Assembly (NCBI GenBank): GCA_035510455.1
Contig: DATKHB010000007.1
Location: 1 to 9,019 of the forward strand
DNA length: 9,019 bases
Source: DATKGL01 sp035510455
GTDB lineage: Bacteria; Patescibacteriota; Saccharimonadia; Saccharimonadales; UBA4665
Direction: 5' to 3'
In this document: positions 1 to 6,060 of the stretch, one piece after another
How the letters are laid out: each line of letters begins with the position of its first letter
Numbering within the stretch: the stretch's first letter is position 1
The notes under the pieces: model-generated
Told to the model about the DNA's origin: nothing
Databases searched by the model: none
What the model saw: only the letters and a program-made list of their open reading frames with translations
Made by a program: the position numbers and the translations under genes

Positions 1-24
1 CAGGTCTATATAATACACGTTTTA

Positions 25-53
25 TTGTAAGTGACGTAGATGTAGGATAAAAT
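25..53 (+). promoter_or_regulatory. Promoter of the tRNA-Gln gene
   Basis: A sigma70-type promoter is visible: TTGTAA at 25-30 as the -35 box (4 of 6 consensus bases), a 17-bp spacer, and TAAAAT at 48-53 as the -10 box. The predicted start near 60 lies a few bases before the mature tRNA 5' end at 67, as expected for a tRNA gene with a short 5' leader. A second TATAAT at 9-14 could be a tandem promoter, but its -35 region falls outside the window. Confidence 0.6.
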
Positions 54-66
54 CGGGTTAACTTAA

Positions 67-141
67 TGGGGCGTGGCCAAGTGGTAAGGCACCAGGTTTT
101 GGTCCTGGCATTCGGGGGTTCGAGTCCCTCCGCCCCAGCCA
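67..141 (+). tRNA. trnQ: tRNA-Gln (anticodon UUG), CCA encoded
   Basis: This gene decodes CAA (and by wobble CAG) glutamine codons. The full cloverleaf can be drawn. The acceptor stem pairs 67-73 with 131-137 over seven bp. The D stem is GCC 76-78 with GGC 88-90. The anticodon stem CCAGG 92-96 pairs with CCTGG 104-108 around loop 97-103, with anticodon TTG at 99-101. The T stem 114-118 pairs with 126-130 and includes one G-T pair. The discriminator is G138, and CCA is encoded at 139-141. The first acceptor pair is T67-A137, the weak U1-A72 pair typical of bacterial tRNA-Gln, which supports the identity. It stands alone and faces the next gene tail to tail. A run of seven T at 181-187 follows downstream, but no convincing stem precedes it. 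Confidence 0.96.
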
Positions 142-177
142 GCATGAATTCGAACGTCAGTCAAATATGTATCTGGG

Positions 178-759
178 CTATTTTTTTGTCTCAGTGTTAA
201 ACCAATCGGCCAATCCATGCCAAGCATCAGATCGAGTTAGATAACGTTCAACTACAGCTTTCTCGCCTTGTTCAAAAACTTCCGCAATAGTTTTTCCGTT
301 ATCGTGGTCTAAAACCGTAACGGTCATATTTGGAGATCGATCATTTTTCCCTCGTGACTCATCAATAACTTTTCCATGAATATCGTTACTAAAAACTTTC
401 ATGGTACTGCCATCGTAATAAGCCAATAGCTGATGGAGGATAATCGATCTATCGTTGATTCCCTTCATCAACCGAAGAAAATCATCTGAGCGAAACCATT
501 TGTTTATTGATTTCATATACGGTCCAGGAAAGCCATTGAGAGCAGGAATGTCCCACGAGTCATCACTCACAACTACCGGCTTAGATAAGCCTTCATATGC
601 ACGACGCGCTTTATCTTGAACAATAATGACGGGATCTTCACCCTGAATTTCATCAATATCAATACTAGCTTGCTCTACATTAATATTAAATTTAGAGCAT
701 ACTGTCTGCGCAATCAGCATCTTTTCTTGGTTTGAGGTTGCAAAGTATACGGTATCCAT
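178..759 (-). CDS. Divergent Ham1/RdgB-like non-canonical NTP pyrophosphatase
   Basis: This 193-residue protein has the length and opening of the Ham1/RdgB (ITPase) fold, whose members hydrolyse non-canonical purine NTPs (ITP, XTP) to NMP plus pyrophosphate. The N-terminal FATSNQEK (residues 6-13) matches the nucleotide-binding (T/S)xNxxK motif. VVVSDDSWDIPALNGFPGPYMK (62-83, seen in two overlapping pieces) matches the VADDSGL...GxPGxYS block with the catalytic and metal acidic pair D66-D67. Two hallmarks are missing: the Gly of DDSGL is Trp69, and the usual FGYDPxF and SHR segments are replaced by NMTVTV (144-149) and a Ser-Asp-Ala-Trp stretch (177-180). Family membership is therefore fairly safe, but the base specificity is not. 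The protein is cytosolic, with no signal or membrane segment. The ATG at 759 lies only 7 nt after a TATAAT box, so the mRNA is probably leaderless. The gene ends in TAG and faces the tRNA gene. Confidence 0.82.
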   Translation of the reverse strand: MDTVYFATSNQEKMLIAQTVCSKFNINVEQASIDIDEIQGEDPVIIVQDKARRAYEGLSKPVVVSDDSWDIPALNGFPGPYMKSINKWFRSDDFLRLMKGINDRSIILHQLLAYYDGSTMKVFSNDIHGKVIDESRGKNDRSPNMTVTVLDHDNGKTIAEVFEQGEKAVVERYLTRSDAWHGLADWFNTETKK

Positions 760-766
760 AGCTGAG

Positions 767-772
767 ATTATA
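767..772 (-). promoter_or_regulatory. -10 box of the Ham1-like gene, leaderless arrangement
   Basis: A perfect TATAAT (minus strand) ends 7 nt before the ATG at 759, which puts the expected transcription start at or next to the A of the start codon. No Shine-Dalgarno sequence fits in that gap. No good -35 box is seen at 16-18 bp. A second possible pair uses TTTGTT inside the 40-bp repeat with TATACG 18 bp downstream, but it is weaker. Confidence 0.5.
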
Positions 773-794
773 CCGTATAGGAAGCCAGACTACT

Positions 795-834
795 TAGAAC
801 AAAGTACGAAAAGGTTCCTGACCGGCATGCTCAG
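795..834. repeat. 40-bp direct repeat, copy 1
   Basis: These 40 bases match 1117-1156 in the same orientation at 37 of 40 positions. The differences are GG/AA at 824-825 and A/G at 827. The copy lies between the 55-aa membrane-protein gene and the Ham1-like gene. On the minus strand it can be read as a micro-ORF of 16 codons from ATG at 844 to TAA at 794 (ending GQEPFRTLF). Copy 2 keeps the same reading frame but has no start codon. Function unknown. It could be a dispersed intergenic element, a relic of a duplication, or a shared control site. Confidence 0.8.
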
Positions 835-844
835 CCAAGAGCAT
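827..844. repeat. 6-bp inverted repeat at the edge of repeat copy 1
   Basis: ATGCTC at 827-832 and GAGCAT at 839-844 form a perfect 6-bp stem with a 6-nt loop. The left arm is inside the 40-bp repeat and the right arm is outside. Read on the + strand it is followed by ATATTTT, which gives a weak terminator look, but no + strand gene precedes it. Copy 2 of the repeat lacks this stem, so it is not part of the shared element. Confidence 0.35.
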
Positions 845-906
845 ATATTTTACAAACTATCAACTAAGCATTTAAGCTATTAGTTTTTGATACTATTCAT
901 CCAGCT

Positions 907-1074
907 TCAACGATTCTTAATGAATGCTAAATAGAAAGCTAGATATACCAGAACAATTCCAATATTTGCTATTAGCCGCTCCCAGAATCGATGTCTAAAG
1001 AAAAGTATATCCACAATAACTACGGTAGCTACCATAGCTAGGACATAAATTACAATCATTGTGTTTTTATCCAT
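907..1074 (-). CDS. Small two-helix membrane protein (55 aa), unknown function
   Basis: An open frame of 55 codons runs from ATG at 1074 to TGA at 907. The product has two clear hydrophobic segments, about residues 6-26 (MIVIYVLAMVATVVIVDILFF in two runs) and 35-52 (IANIGIVLVYLAFYLAFI). They are joined by a short basic loop RHRFWERL (27-34), and the tail is KNR. A helical hairpin in the membrane with the positive loop and tail is predicted, which by the positive-inside rule gives a cytoplasmic loop, though the C-terminal KNR confuses the topology. A TATAAT box (1097-1102) and a GGAG (1086-1089, 11 nt from the ATG) support expression. It follows cyoE by 90 nt on the same strand and sits between two copies of a 40-bp repeat. 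I do not recognise the family. Small membrane subunits accompany several oxidases, but a link to the bo oxidase is only inferred from position. Confidence 0.7.
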   Translation of the reverse strand: MDKNTMIVIYVLAMVATVVIVDILFFRHRFWERLIANIGIVLVYLAFYLAFIKNR

Positions 1075-1096
1075 CTTTTTTAATTCTCCATTTCAA

Positions 1097-1124
1097 ATTA
1101 TATGCTTAGGGCGAAGTAGAACAA
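1097..1124 (-). promoter_or_regulatory. Promoter of the 55-aa membrane protein gene
   Basis: A perfect TATAAT at 1097-1102 (minus strand) lies 22 nt before the ATG at 1074. The best -35 is TTGTTC at 1119-1124 with a 16-bp spacer (3 of 6 consensus bases). This -35 lies within the end of repeat copy 2 (1117-1156), so the repeat may form part of the promoter. The gene may also be reached by read-through from cyoE, since no strong terminator is seen between them. Confidence 0.45.
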
Positions 1125-1156
1125 AGTACGAAAAGGTTCCTGACCAACGTGCTCAG
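1117..1156. repeat. 40-bp direct repeat, copy 2
   Basis: This is the second copy of the element at 795-834, starting 322 bp further on, in the same orientation and with 37 of 40 bases identical. It begins 8 nt beyond the cyoE stop codon (minus strand) and precedes the 55-aa membrane-protein gene. On the minus strand the frame matching the copy 1 micro-ORF reads GQEPFRTLFYFALSI and then stops, but it has no ATG. The copies bracket the small gene, so a repeat plus the gene makes a 322-bp unit. Confidence 0.8.
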
Positions 1157-1164
1157 TAGCGGGG

Positions 1165-2016
1165 TTAAGCTATACGAGAGCCAATAGACAACATTACAGA
1201 CAGAGATAATATAACAATTAGCGATAAATAAAACATTTTTCTTGCCCATTTTTTGTTATCGATTTTAAAGCCTTTAATGCCCAGCCAGAACCAGGCAATA
1301 CCGAGTAAAACCATAACTATCAAGTAAATATACCCTGTATAGCCGAGCAAGGATAACGCAACATTGGCCAAAATAAAGGCTGCTATATAGAAAAGTATTT
1401 GGGTCTTAGTATGCCTGGGACCTTTAACGATCGGCAGGACTGGAATCTTAGCGGCAGCATAATCGTCTAGTCTGTACATGGCAATAGCATAAAAATGAGG
1501 CATTTGCCACAATACTAGGATTAAGAATAGTATGATCGCTCCACCGTTAAAATGGTTAGTAACCGCACAATATCCTGCGACAACTGGCGCAGCTCCAGAA
1601 ATACTTCCAAGAATAGTCCCATGAACTGATCGGCGCTTAGCGATCCCATATAAGACTACGTACACAAAAAACGCTGCCAGGCCAATGTATAGAACTAGTA
1701 AATTAACATAGAGTACTAACACTAGCACACCAACTATACCGAGTAAGCCGGCAAAAATTAAGGCATTTTGTCCAGATATAGAGCCCTCTACAAGAGCTCG
1801 TTTCTTGGTTCTGGCCATAGCTTTATCAATGTCACGATCGATGTAATTATTAAAGACACAGGCTGACCCTATAATTAATGATGTGCCGGCTAAGGTAGCC
1901 AAGAATAACGAAAGATATATATGGGCCTTTGATGCTAGAAGAAAACCACCAGCTGCTGTTATTAAATTCCCATAAATGATGCCTGGTTTAGTGATCGAAT
2001 AGTATTTTTTAAACAT
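1165..2016 (-). CDS. cyoE: Protoheme IX farnesyltransferase (heme O synthase)
   Basis: CyoE is an integral membrane prenyltransferase (UbiA superfamily) that attaches a farnesyl group to heme B to give heme O, the high-spin heme of cytochrome bo oxidase. The 283 residues match the bacterial family in length. The start MFKKYYSITKPGIIYGN resembles E. coli CyoE closely. The first Asp-rich motif is NNYIDRDID (56-64, N57-D60-D64). The second active loop is LWQMPHFYAIAMYRLDDY (169-186), with H174 and D184-D185, followed by IPVLP. About nine membrane segments are visible. I chose ATG at 2016 because it aligns with the family start. It lies 7 nt after the cyoD stop. A GTG at 2034, overlapping cyoD by 11 nt, would add six residues and has AGGG close upstream, so it stays possible. 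It is the last gene of the operon. Confidence 0.95.
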   Translation of the reverse strand: MFKKYYSITKPGIIYGNLITAAGGFLLASKAHIYLSLFLATLAGTSLIIGSACVFNNYIDRDIDKAMARTKKRALVEGSISGQNALIFAGLLGIVGVLVLVLYVNLLVLYIGLAAFFVYVVLYGIAKRRSVHGTILGSISGAAPVVAGYCAVTNHFNGGAIILFLILVLWQMPHFYAIAMYRLDDYAAAKIPVLPIVKGPRHTKTQILFYIAAFILANVALSLLGYTGYIYLIVMVLLGIAWFWLGIKGFKIDNKKWARKMFYLSLIVILSLSVMLSIGSRIA

Positions 2017-2023
2017 TGGCGTT

Positions 2024-2407
2024 TTAGAATCCACCGCCCTGATTGTTCATGTAGGTGTTGATTTGTCCAGGTGTCATGCGGTAGTTAAGATTATCCATGA
2101 TCCATAAAGAGCCGAATACTAGAATAAGGACAACCAGTACCATAAATCCGAAGATAAATAGTTTCCAGCGAGGTTTTGTTTCTTTACCAAGATGGAGGAA
2201 AAATATTAGCTGTACGACGAATTGAGTTAATGCCAGACCAACGATCGCTGCAATTATTTTGTCTCGGTTTACGTAGCCGTGATTTTTCACCAAAAGATAG
2301 GCGGTTACCGTAAGCACGATCGATAATGCGAAGCCAGTTACGTAGGATTTTAATGTTCCGTGTTCGCTGTCGTGTTTAGATATCACCGCGCCTAGATCTT
2401 TACTCAT
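2024..2407 (-). CDS. cyoD: Cytochrome bo quinol oxidase subunit IV
   Basis: CyoD is the small accessory membrane subunit of cytochrome bo oxidase and helps assembly and CuB binding. The 127-residue protein has three membrane segments (about 21-41, 50-72, 82-104). Typical family stretches are HGTLKSYVTGFALSI (16-30), FFLHLG (69-74) and GSLWIMDNLNYRM (99-111). It runs on for about 16 residues after the usual end (TPGQINTYMNNQGGGF), longer than the roughly 110-residue E. coli protein. A longer frame opens at 2455 but overlaps cyoC by 52 bp. The ATG at 2407 gives an ATGA overlap with the cyoC stop like the two upstream junctions, and matches the family N-terminus, so I use it. Confidence 0.94.
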   Translation of the reverse strand: MSKDLGAVISKHDSEHGTLKSYVTGFALSIVLTVTAYLLVKNHGYVNRDKIIAAIVGLALTQFVVQLIFFLHLGKETKPRWKLFIFGFMVLVVLILVFGSLWIMDNLNYRMTPGQINTYMNNQGGGF

Positions 2408-3018
2408 ACCCCTAATGCCCCCATCAGATACACTATTGTGAATATAAATATCCAAATTACATCTAGAAAGTGCCAGAATATGCTAAGAAGGGTTAGCCGT
2501 CTGATGTTCCCCTTGGTTAGTCCGCTCGTCCACACTTTAGCCATCAGGACAACCATCCAAAGCAGACCAACAGTGATGTGTAATCCATGTGTACCAACCA
2601 GAGCAAAAAAGGACGATAGGAAACCGCTTCGTCGCCAACTGTCTCCAATCAAAGCTAGATGCCTAAAATCGGTTAACTCCATAGCTAAAAACGCTATGCC
2701 CAGCAAAAACGTTATACCAAACCAAAAAATAACTCGGTTCTTATTGTTGCGCCGAACCGAAAGCATGGCTAATCCGCACGTAAAACTGCTCGTTAATAAT
2801 ATCAGTGTTTCAGTCAGAATATAGGGTAGACTAAATATTTTCGCTCCAGGAGGGCCGCCAAAGGTATTGTTGTGAAGTACCGCATAGGTCGCAAACAAGC
2901 TCGCGAATAGTATACAGTCGGTCATTATGTAAATCCAAAAACCGAATATAGTCTTAGAATTAGTATCATCCTCCGGTCGATAAGTAGGCTCTCGGTCTAT
3001 GATTTTAACGTTTGTCAT
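2404..3018 (-). CDS. cyoC: Cytochrome bo quinol oxidase subunit III
   Basis: Subunit III of the heme-copper oxidase stabilises the complex and carries no cofactor. The 204 residues equal the E. coli CyoC length. Five membrane segments are visible at about 25-47, 63-85, 95-115, 133-157 and 175-198. Family marks are KTIFGFWIYIMTDC (22-35), FLAMELTDF (110-118) with the conserved membrane Glu114, GTHGLHITVGLLW (142-154), and WHFLDVIWIFIFTIVYL (182-198). The start ATG shares bases with the cyoB TGA stop (ATGA at 3015-3018), and its own TGA shares bases with the cyoD ATG (2404-2407), suggesting translational coupling at both ends. Confidence 0.97.
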   Translation of the reverse strand: MTNVKIIDREPTYRPEDDTNSKTIFGFWIYIMTDCILFASLFATYAVLHNNTFGGPPGAKIFSLPYILTETLILLTSSFTCGLAMLSVRRNNKNRVIFWFGITFLLGIAFLAMELTDFRHLALIGDSWRRSGFLSSFFALVGTHGLHITVGLLWMVVLMAKVWTSGLTKGNIRRLTLLSIFWHFLDVIWIFIFTIVYLMGALGV

Positions 3019-5012
3019 GCGTATCTCGTTCTGCTAGATATATCAGCCTCAATTTTTTCGACCTCGCTAGCTTTTAGAACGTACTCGGTGTCATCGCTGG
3101 TTGTCCGGATTATGATAATAGTTATTATTGCTATAAGAGCAAGAATAACCAGTAGCCAGATATGCCAAATCATCCCAAAACCAAAGCCGACACTTAAAAG
3201 CCCTATAATTACACTGGCTGGAGCATTCTTCGGCATCACAATATCTTCGTACTTCGGCTTTTCAGGCTCATGATCTGACTTCTGATTCTCTTTCATCTCC
3301 CAGAACGCATCACGTTCTGTGACAACTGGTGCAATCGCAAAATTATAAAATGGGACAGGTGATGAAGTAGACCATTCCAAAGTTCTGCCATTCCATGGAT
3401 CTCCGGTTAGATCCAAATTTTGTTTTCGCTGCGCGATACTTACGATTATTTGCAAGAACATCAGAACAACACCCACAGCTATTACAACAGCACCTATGCC
3501 CGAAACTATAAATAGCGGCTGCCAACCCAGCGAAGCACTATAATGGTCGATTCGTCTGGTAGCGCCCATCAAACCAAGAATATATAGCGGTACGAAAGCC
3601 AGCAAAAATCCGATAAACCAACACCAAAAAGAATACTTGCCTAGTCGCTCGTTGAGTTTAAAGCCAAAGTATTTAGGAAACCAATAGTTAATCCCGGCGA
3701 AGTATCCAAATAAAACACCACCAACGATCATCGTGTGGAAGTGAGCTACTAAAAACAAACTGTTATGTAGCTGGAAGTCAGCAGGGGGTATGGCTAGCAC
3801 TACTCCAGCCACTCCTCCGACCGTAAATAACCCTACAAAACCTAAAAACCAGTACATCGGCGGCTTGAAACTAATTTTTCCCCTGAACATAGTCGCCAGC
3901 CAATTGAATATTTTTACCCCAGTCGGTATAGCAATAATCATCGTCATTATCCCGAAAAATCCATTGACGTCAGCACCAGCTCCCATGGTAAAGAAATGGT
4001 GTAGCCAAACGCTGAAGGATAAAAATGTGATGGCGCCAATTGCCCACACCATCGTTGTGTAACCAAATAAACGTTTTCTAGAAAAGGTCGCGACGACCTC
4101 AGAGAACACACCAAATGCCGGCAGAATAAGGATGTAAACTTCTGGGTGCCCCCAAGCCCAAATTAAGTTAACGTACATCATAGGATTGCCGCCTCCACCT
4201 GCAGTAAAGAAGTGCGTACCTAAGGTACGATCTAAGAATAATAGCGATAGGGTAGCAGTTAGGATTGGGAACGCAAAAAGTATCAGAAGCATACAGCCCA
4301 AAACGCTCCAAACGAACATTGGCATCTTCATAAGTTTCATGCCCGCACAGCGCATTTTCACGATTGTCGCCATGAAATTAACTCCCGATAACAGACTCCC
4401 AACGCCGGCAATCTGTAGACTCCATATCCAATAGTCGACTCCCACGCCTGGGCTATACCGCAGTTCTGAGAGTGGTGGATAGGCTAGCCACCCAGCTGCT
4501 GAAAAATCTCCAATTCCCAGTGAAAGGTTTATGAGTATCATTCCGGCGGCAAATAGCCAAAAACTCGTCAGATTCAGAAAGGGGAACGCAACATCGCGTG
4601 ATCCAATCTGTAGCGGCAAGACTAAGTTAATCAAGCCGAACATTAGGCCCATGCCGGCAAAAAAGATCATAATTGTACCGTGTGCTGAAAAAATCTGCTG
4701 GAAAGTATTCGCCGACATTATACCGTGTGAAGCGCCAACCGACGTTGCCTGTTGGGCGCGTAATAACAAGGCATCCGCCCCACCTCTCACCAACATGATA
4801 AGAGCAACCGCTATATACATTACCCCTATTCGCTTATGGTCAACTGATGTCAACCATTCTTTCCACAGCCATTTCCAACGTTTTGTGAAAGTTAAGTAGA
4901 GCACTATGCCAATAATAATGAGTCCCATTGACACGGCGGCACCGGCAGTTAGTATGTCTGTCGGGAAGACATGCAAGTTTAACTTTCCTAATAGATTCGC
5001 AAATAGACTCAT
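3015..5012 (-). CDS. cyoB: Cytochrome bo quinol oxidase subunit I
   Basis: CyoB is the catalytic, proton-pumping subunit of the heme-copper quinol oxidase, holding heme b, heme o3 and CuB. At 665 residues it matches E. coli CyoB (663). All metal ligands are present at an offset of +5 from E. coli: H111 and H426 (low-spin heme), H424 (heme o3), H289, H338 and H339 (CuB), plus Y293, which is cross-linked to a CuB His. The D-channel (N129, D140, N147, E291) and K-channel (T364, K367) residues are kept, so proton pumping is expected. In the quinol site R76, D80 and Q106 match R71, D75 and Q101 of E. coli, but the His98 position is Thr103 (ANTFQQIF). The C-terminal region after residue 530 is also conserved (NLDLTGDPWNGRTLEW). 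Both ends overlap neighbours as ATGA. Confidence 0.98.
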   Translation of the reverse strand: MSLFANLLGKLNLHVFPTDILTAGAAVSMGLIIIGIVLYLTFTKRWKWLWKEWLTSVDHKRIGVMYIAVALIMLVRGGADALLLRAQQATSVGASHGIMSANTFQQIFSAHGTIMIFFAGMGLMFGLINLVLPLQIGSRDVAFPFLNLTSFWLFAAGMILINLSLGIGDFSAAGWLAYPPLSELRYSPGVGVDYWIWSLQIAGVGSLLSGVNFMATIVKMRCAGMKLMKMPMFVWSVLGCMLLILFAFPILTATLSLLFLDRTLGTHFFTAGGGGNPMMYVNLIWAWGHPEVYILILPAFGVFSEVVATFSRKRLFGYTTMVWAIGAITFLSFSVWLHHFFTMGAGADVNGFFGIMTMIIAIPTGVKIFNWLATMFRGKISFKPPMYWFLGFVGLFTVGGVAGVVLAIPPADFQLHNSLFLVAHFHTMIVGGVLFGYFAGINYWFPKYFGFKLNERLGKYSFWCWFIGFLLAFVPLYILGLMGATRRIDHYSASLGWQPLFIVSGIGAVVIAVGVVLMFLQIIVSIAQRKQNLDLTGDPWNGRTLEWSTSSPVPFYNFAIAPVVTERDAFWEMKENQKSDHEPEKPKYEDIVMPKNAPASVIIGLLSVGFGFGMIWHIWLLVILALIAIITIIIIRTTSDDTEYVLKASEVEKIEADISSRTRYA

Positions 5013-5905
5013 TGCATTACCATACCGCCCATGCCCGAAACGCTACCTTCCGGGGCGGCATACTTTTCAAGAATCGTACTATATAGATTCGTTTCCGCCG
5101 ATGAGTAGAACGACCTTGGGTTGTACTGGCTCGGCTGATCTAATTTATTGTATTGTTCTGTGTCTAGCTGATTCGGTGAATGTTTTACGGTTTTTATCCA
5201 GCTATTGAACGCAGCTTGTGATGAGGATTTGGCTATAAACGTCATCCCTGCAAAGCCTTCGCCGCTGATATTGGCCGATGAGCCATCAAAGTTGCCGTAA
5301 GAAGTAGCCATAAGATGTAGCTGGGTTGACATCCCAGGCATTGCATAAATTTGGCCGCCAAGTTGGGGTATCCAAAATGAATTCATAGGAGCGTCAGAAG
5401 TTATTTCAAAATCAAGTGGGGTGTTATTGGGAAATTGAAAAAAGTTTACGCTGGCAATATTCTGCTGCGGATATATGAAGAGCCACTTCCAATCCAGGGC
5501 CACAACTTGAATGGTGAGAGGTTCAGTCTTTGAGCTAATTGGCTTGTACGGATCTAATTCGTGGGTGCTCCGCCACGTTATGACGGCCAGAACCAGAATT
5601 AGTACTGATGGGACTATCCACCAAATTGTTTCAGCTATTCTATTGCCAGATAGATCAGGAGAATATTTTGCTTTCTTGTTTCCTTCTCGATAACGCCAGG
5701 AAAAGCCTATTGCCAAGGTGTAGACAGGAATCACAACTATAAGAGACAAAAGAAGAGCGGTATATATCAAATCGCGTTCCTGCCGGGCGATAGGGCCCTT
5801 AGGATTAAGTACTTGGATGTTGGTGGTGCGCAGGTACAATACCGCCGCAGTCAAGAATCCCAGAACAAGTATGGCGAAGAATATGATTTTGTATTTCTTT
5901 TTCAT
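5009..5905 (-). CDS. cyoA: Cytochrome bo quinol oxidase subunit II
   Basis: CyoA is the extracytoplasmic-facing subunit II of the quinol oxidase. The 298-residue protein has an N-terminal hydrophobic segment (8-25), two more membrane helices (46-68, 92-111) and an outer cupredoxin-like domain. Strong family stretches are VVALDWKWLFIYPQ (134-147), MNSFWIPQLGGQIYAMPGM (174-192) and GEGFAGM (215-221). The CuA cysteine pair of cytochrome c oxidases is absent, which marks a quinol oxidase. The C-terminus is Met-rich (GMGGMVMQ). Unlike E. coli CyoA there is no lipobox Cys after the first hydrophobic segment, so that segment probably stays as an uncleaved anchor. An in-frame ATG at 5953 would add 16 residues without family resemblance. 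I prefer ATG 5905 (MKKKYKIIFF). First gene of the operon. Confidence 0.96.
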   Translation of the reverse strand: MKKKYKIIFFAILVLGFLTAAVLYLRTTNIQVLNPKGPIARQERDLIYTALLLSLIVVIPVYTLAIGFSWRYREGNKKAKYSPDLSGNRIAETIWWIVPSVLILVLAVITWRSTHELDPYKPISSKTEPLTIQVVALDWKWLFIYPQQNIASVNFFQFPNNTPLDFEITSDAPMNSFWIPQLGGQIYAMPGMSTQLHLMATSYGNFDGSSANISGEGFAGMTFIAKSSSQAAFNSWIKTVKHSPNQLDTEQYNKLDQPSQYNPRSFYSSAETNLYSTILEKYAAPEGSVSGMGGMVMQ

Positions 5906-5977
5906 TCCAAGCTCTTTTAACACAACCCCTCTACCGCAATTCACGGCTAACATATTACAAACACAACCGTTAACTCT

Positions 5978-5986
5978 AATATATCA
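5978..5986 (-). promoter_or_regulatory. Extended -10 promoter of the cyo operon
   Basis: On the minus strand TGATATATT (TG, one base, then TATATT) fits an extended -10 element, which can work without a -35 box. None of quality is seen at 16-18 bp. The expected start near 5971 would give a leader of about 65 nt to the preferred cyoA ATG at 5905. A less likely alternative is TAATAT at 5952-5957 with TTAGAG at 5974-5979. Confidence 0.45.
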
Positions 5987-5988
5987 CG

Positions 5989-6004
5989 TATGGCATGCCC
6001 CATA
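5989..6004. promoter_or_regulatory. Imperfect palindrome, possible operator between cyo and the prenyl synthase gene
   Basis: TATGG at 5989-5993 pairs with CCATA at 6000-6004, and an 8-bp perfect palindrome GGCATGCC (5992-5999) lies at its centre. The site falls about 18-33 bp upstream of the predicted cyo start and about 57 bp before the -10 box of the divergent gene. A binding site for a dimeric regulator is plausible, but there is no direct evidence. Confidence 0.35.
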
Positions 6005-6060
6005 TCTTAAAATGAGGGTTTAAATCGCCACGCCTCTTCTCTATTTCGGACCAAAGCCTG

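Noticed and set aside
142..187. Intrinsic terminator after the tRNA gene
   Set aside because: There is a seven-T run at 181-187 but no stem of useful length directly before it. The T run also encodes the Lys codons at the end of the Ham1-like gene.
795..1156. CRISPR array or integron attC sites for the 40-bp repeats
   Set aside because: There are only two copies, 322 bp apart, with a gene between them rather than a short spacer. The repeats are not inverted-arm structures with the attC core bases.
2017..2034. GTG start (2034) for cyoE
   Set aside because: The ATG at 2016 aligns with the usual MFKxYxxxTKPG start. GTG 2034 is kept only as an alternative.
2408..2455. Upstream ATG (2455) extending cyoD to 143 residues
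   Set aside because: It would overlap cyoC by 52 bp and adds residues with no family match. The ATG at 2407 gives the same ATGA junction as the other cyo genes.
2438..5208. Plus-strand open frames of 60-128 residues inside the cyo operon
   Set aside because: All lie antisense to conserved Cyo coding sequence, and their Pro/Ile/Arg-rich translations are what the reverse of membrane-protein codons gives.
5906..5953. Upstream ATG (5953) extending cyoA by 16 residues
   Set aside because: The extra residues (MLAVNCGRG...) come before a normal Lys-rich membrane-anchor start and do not look like a family N-terminus. The predicted transcript leaves a better leader for ATG 5905. Not fully excluded.
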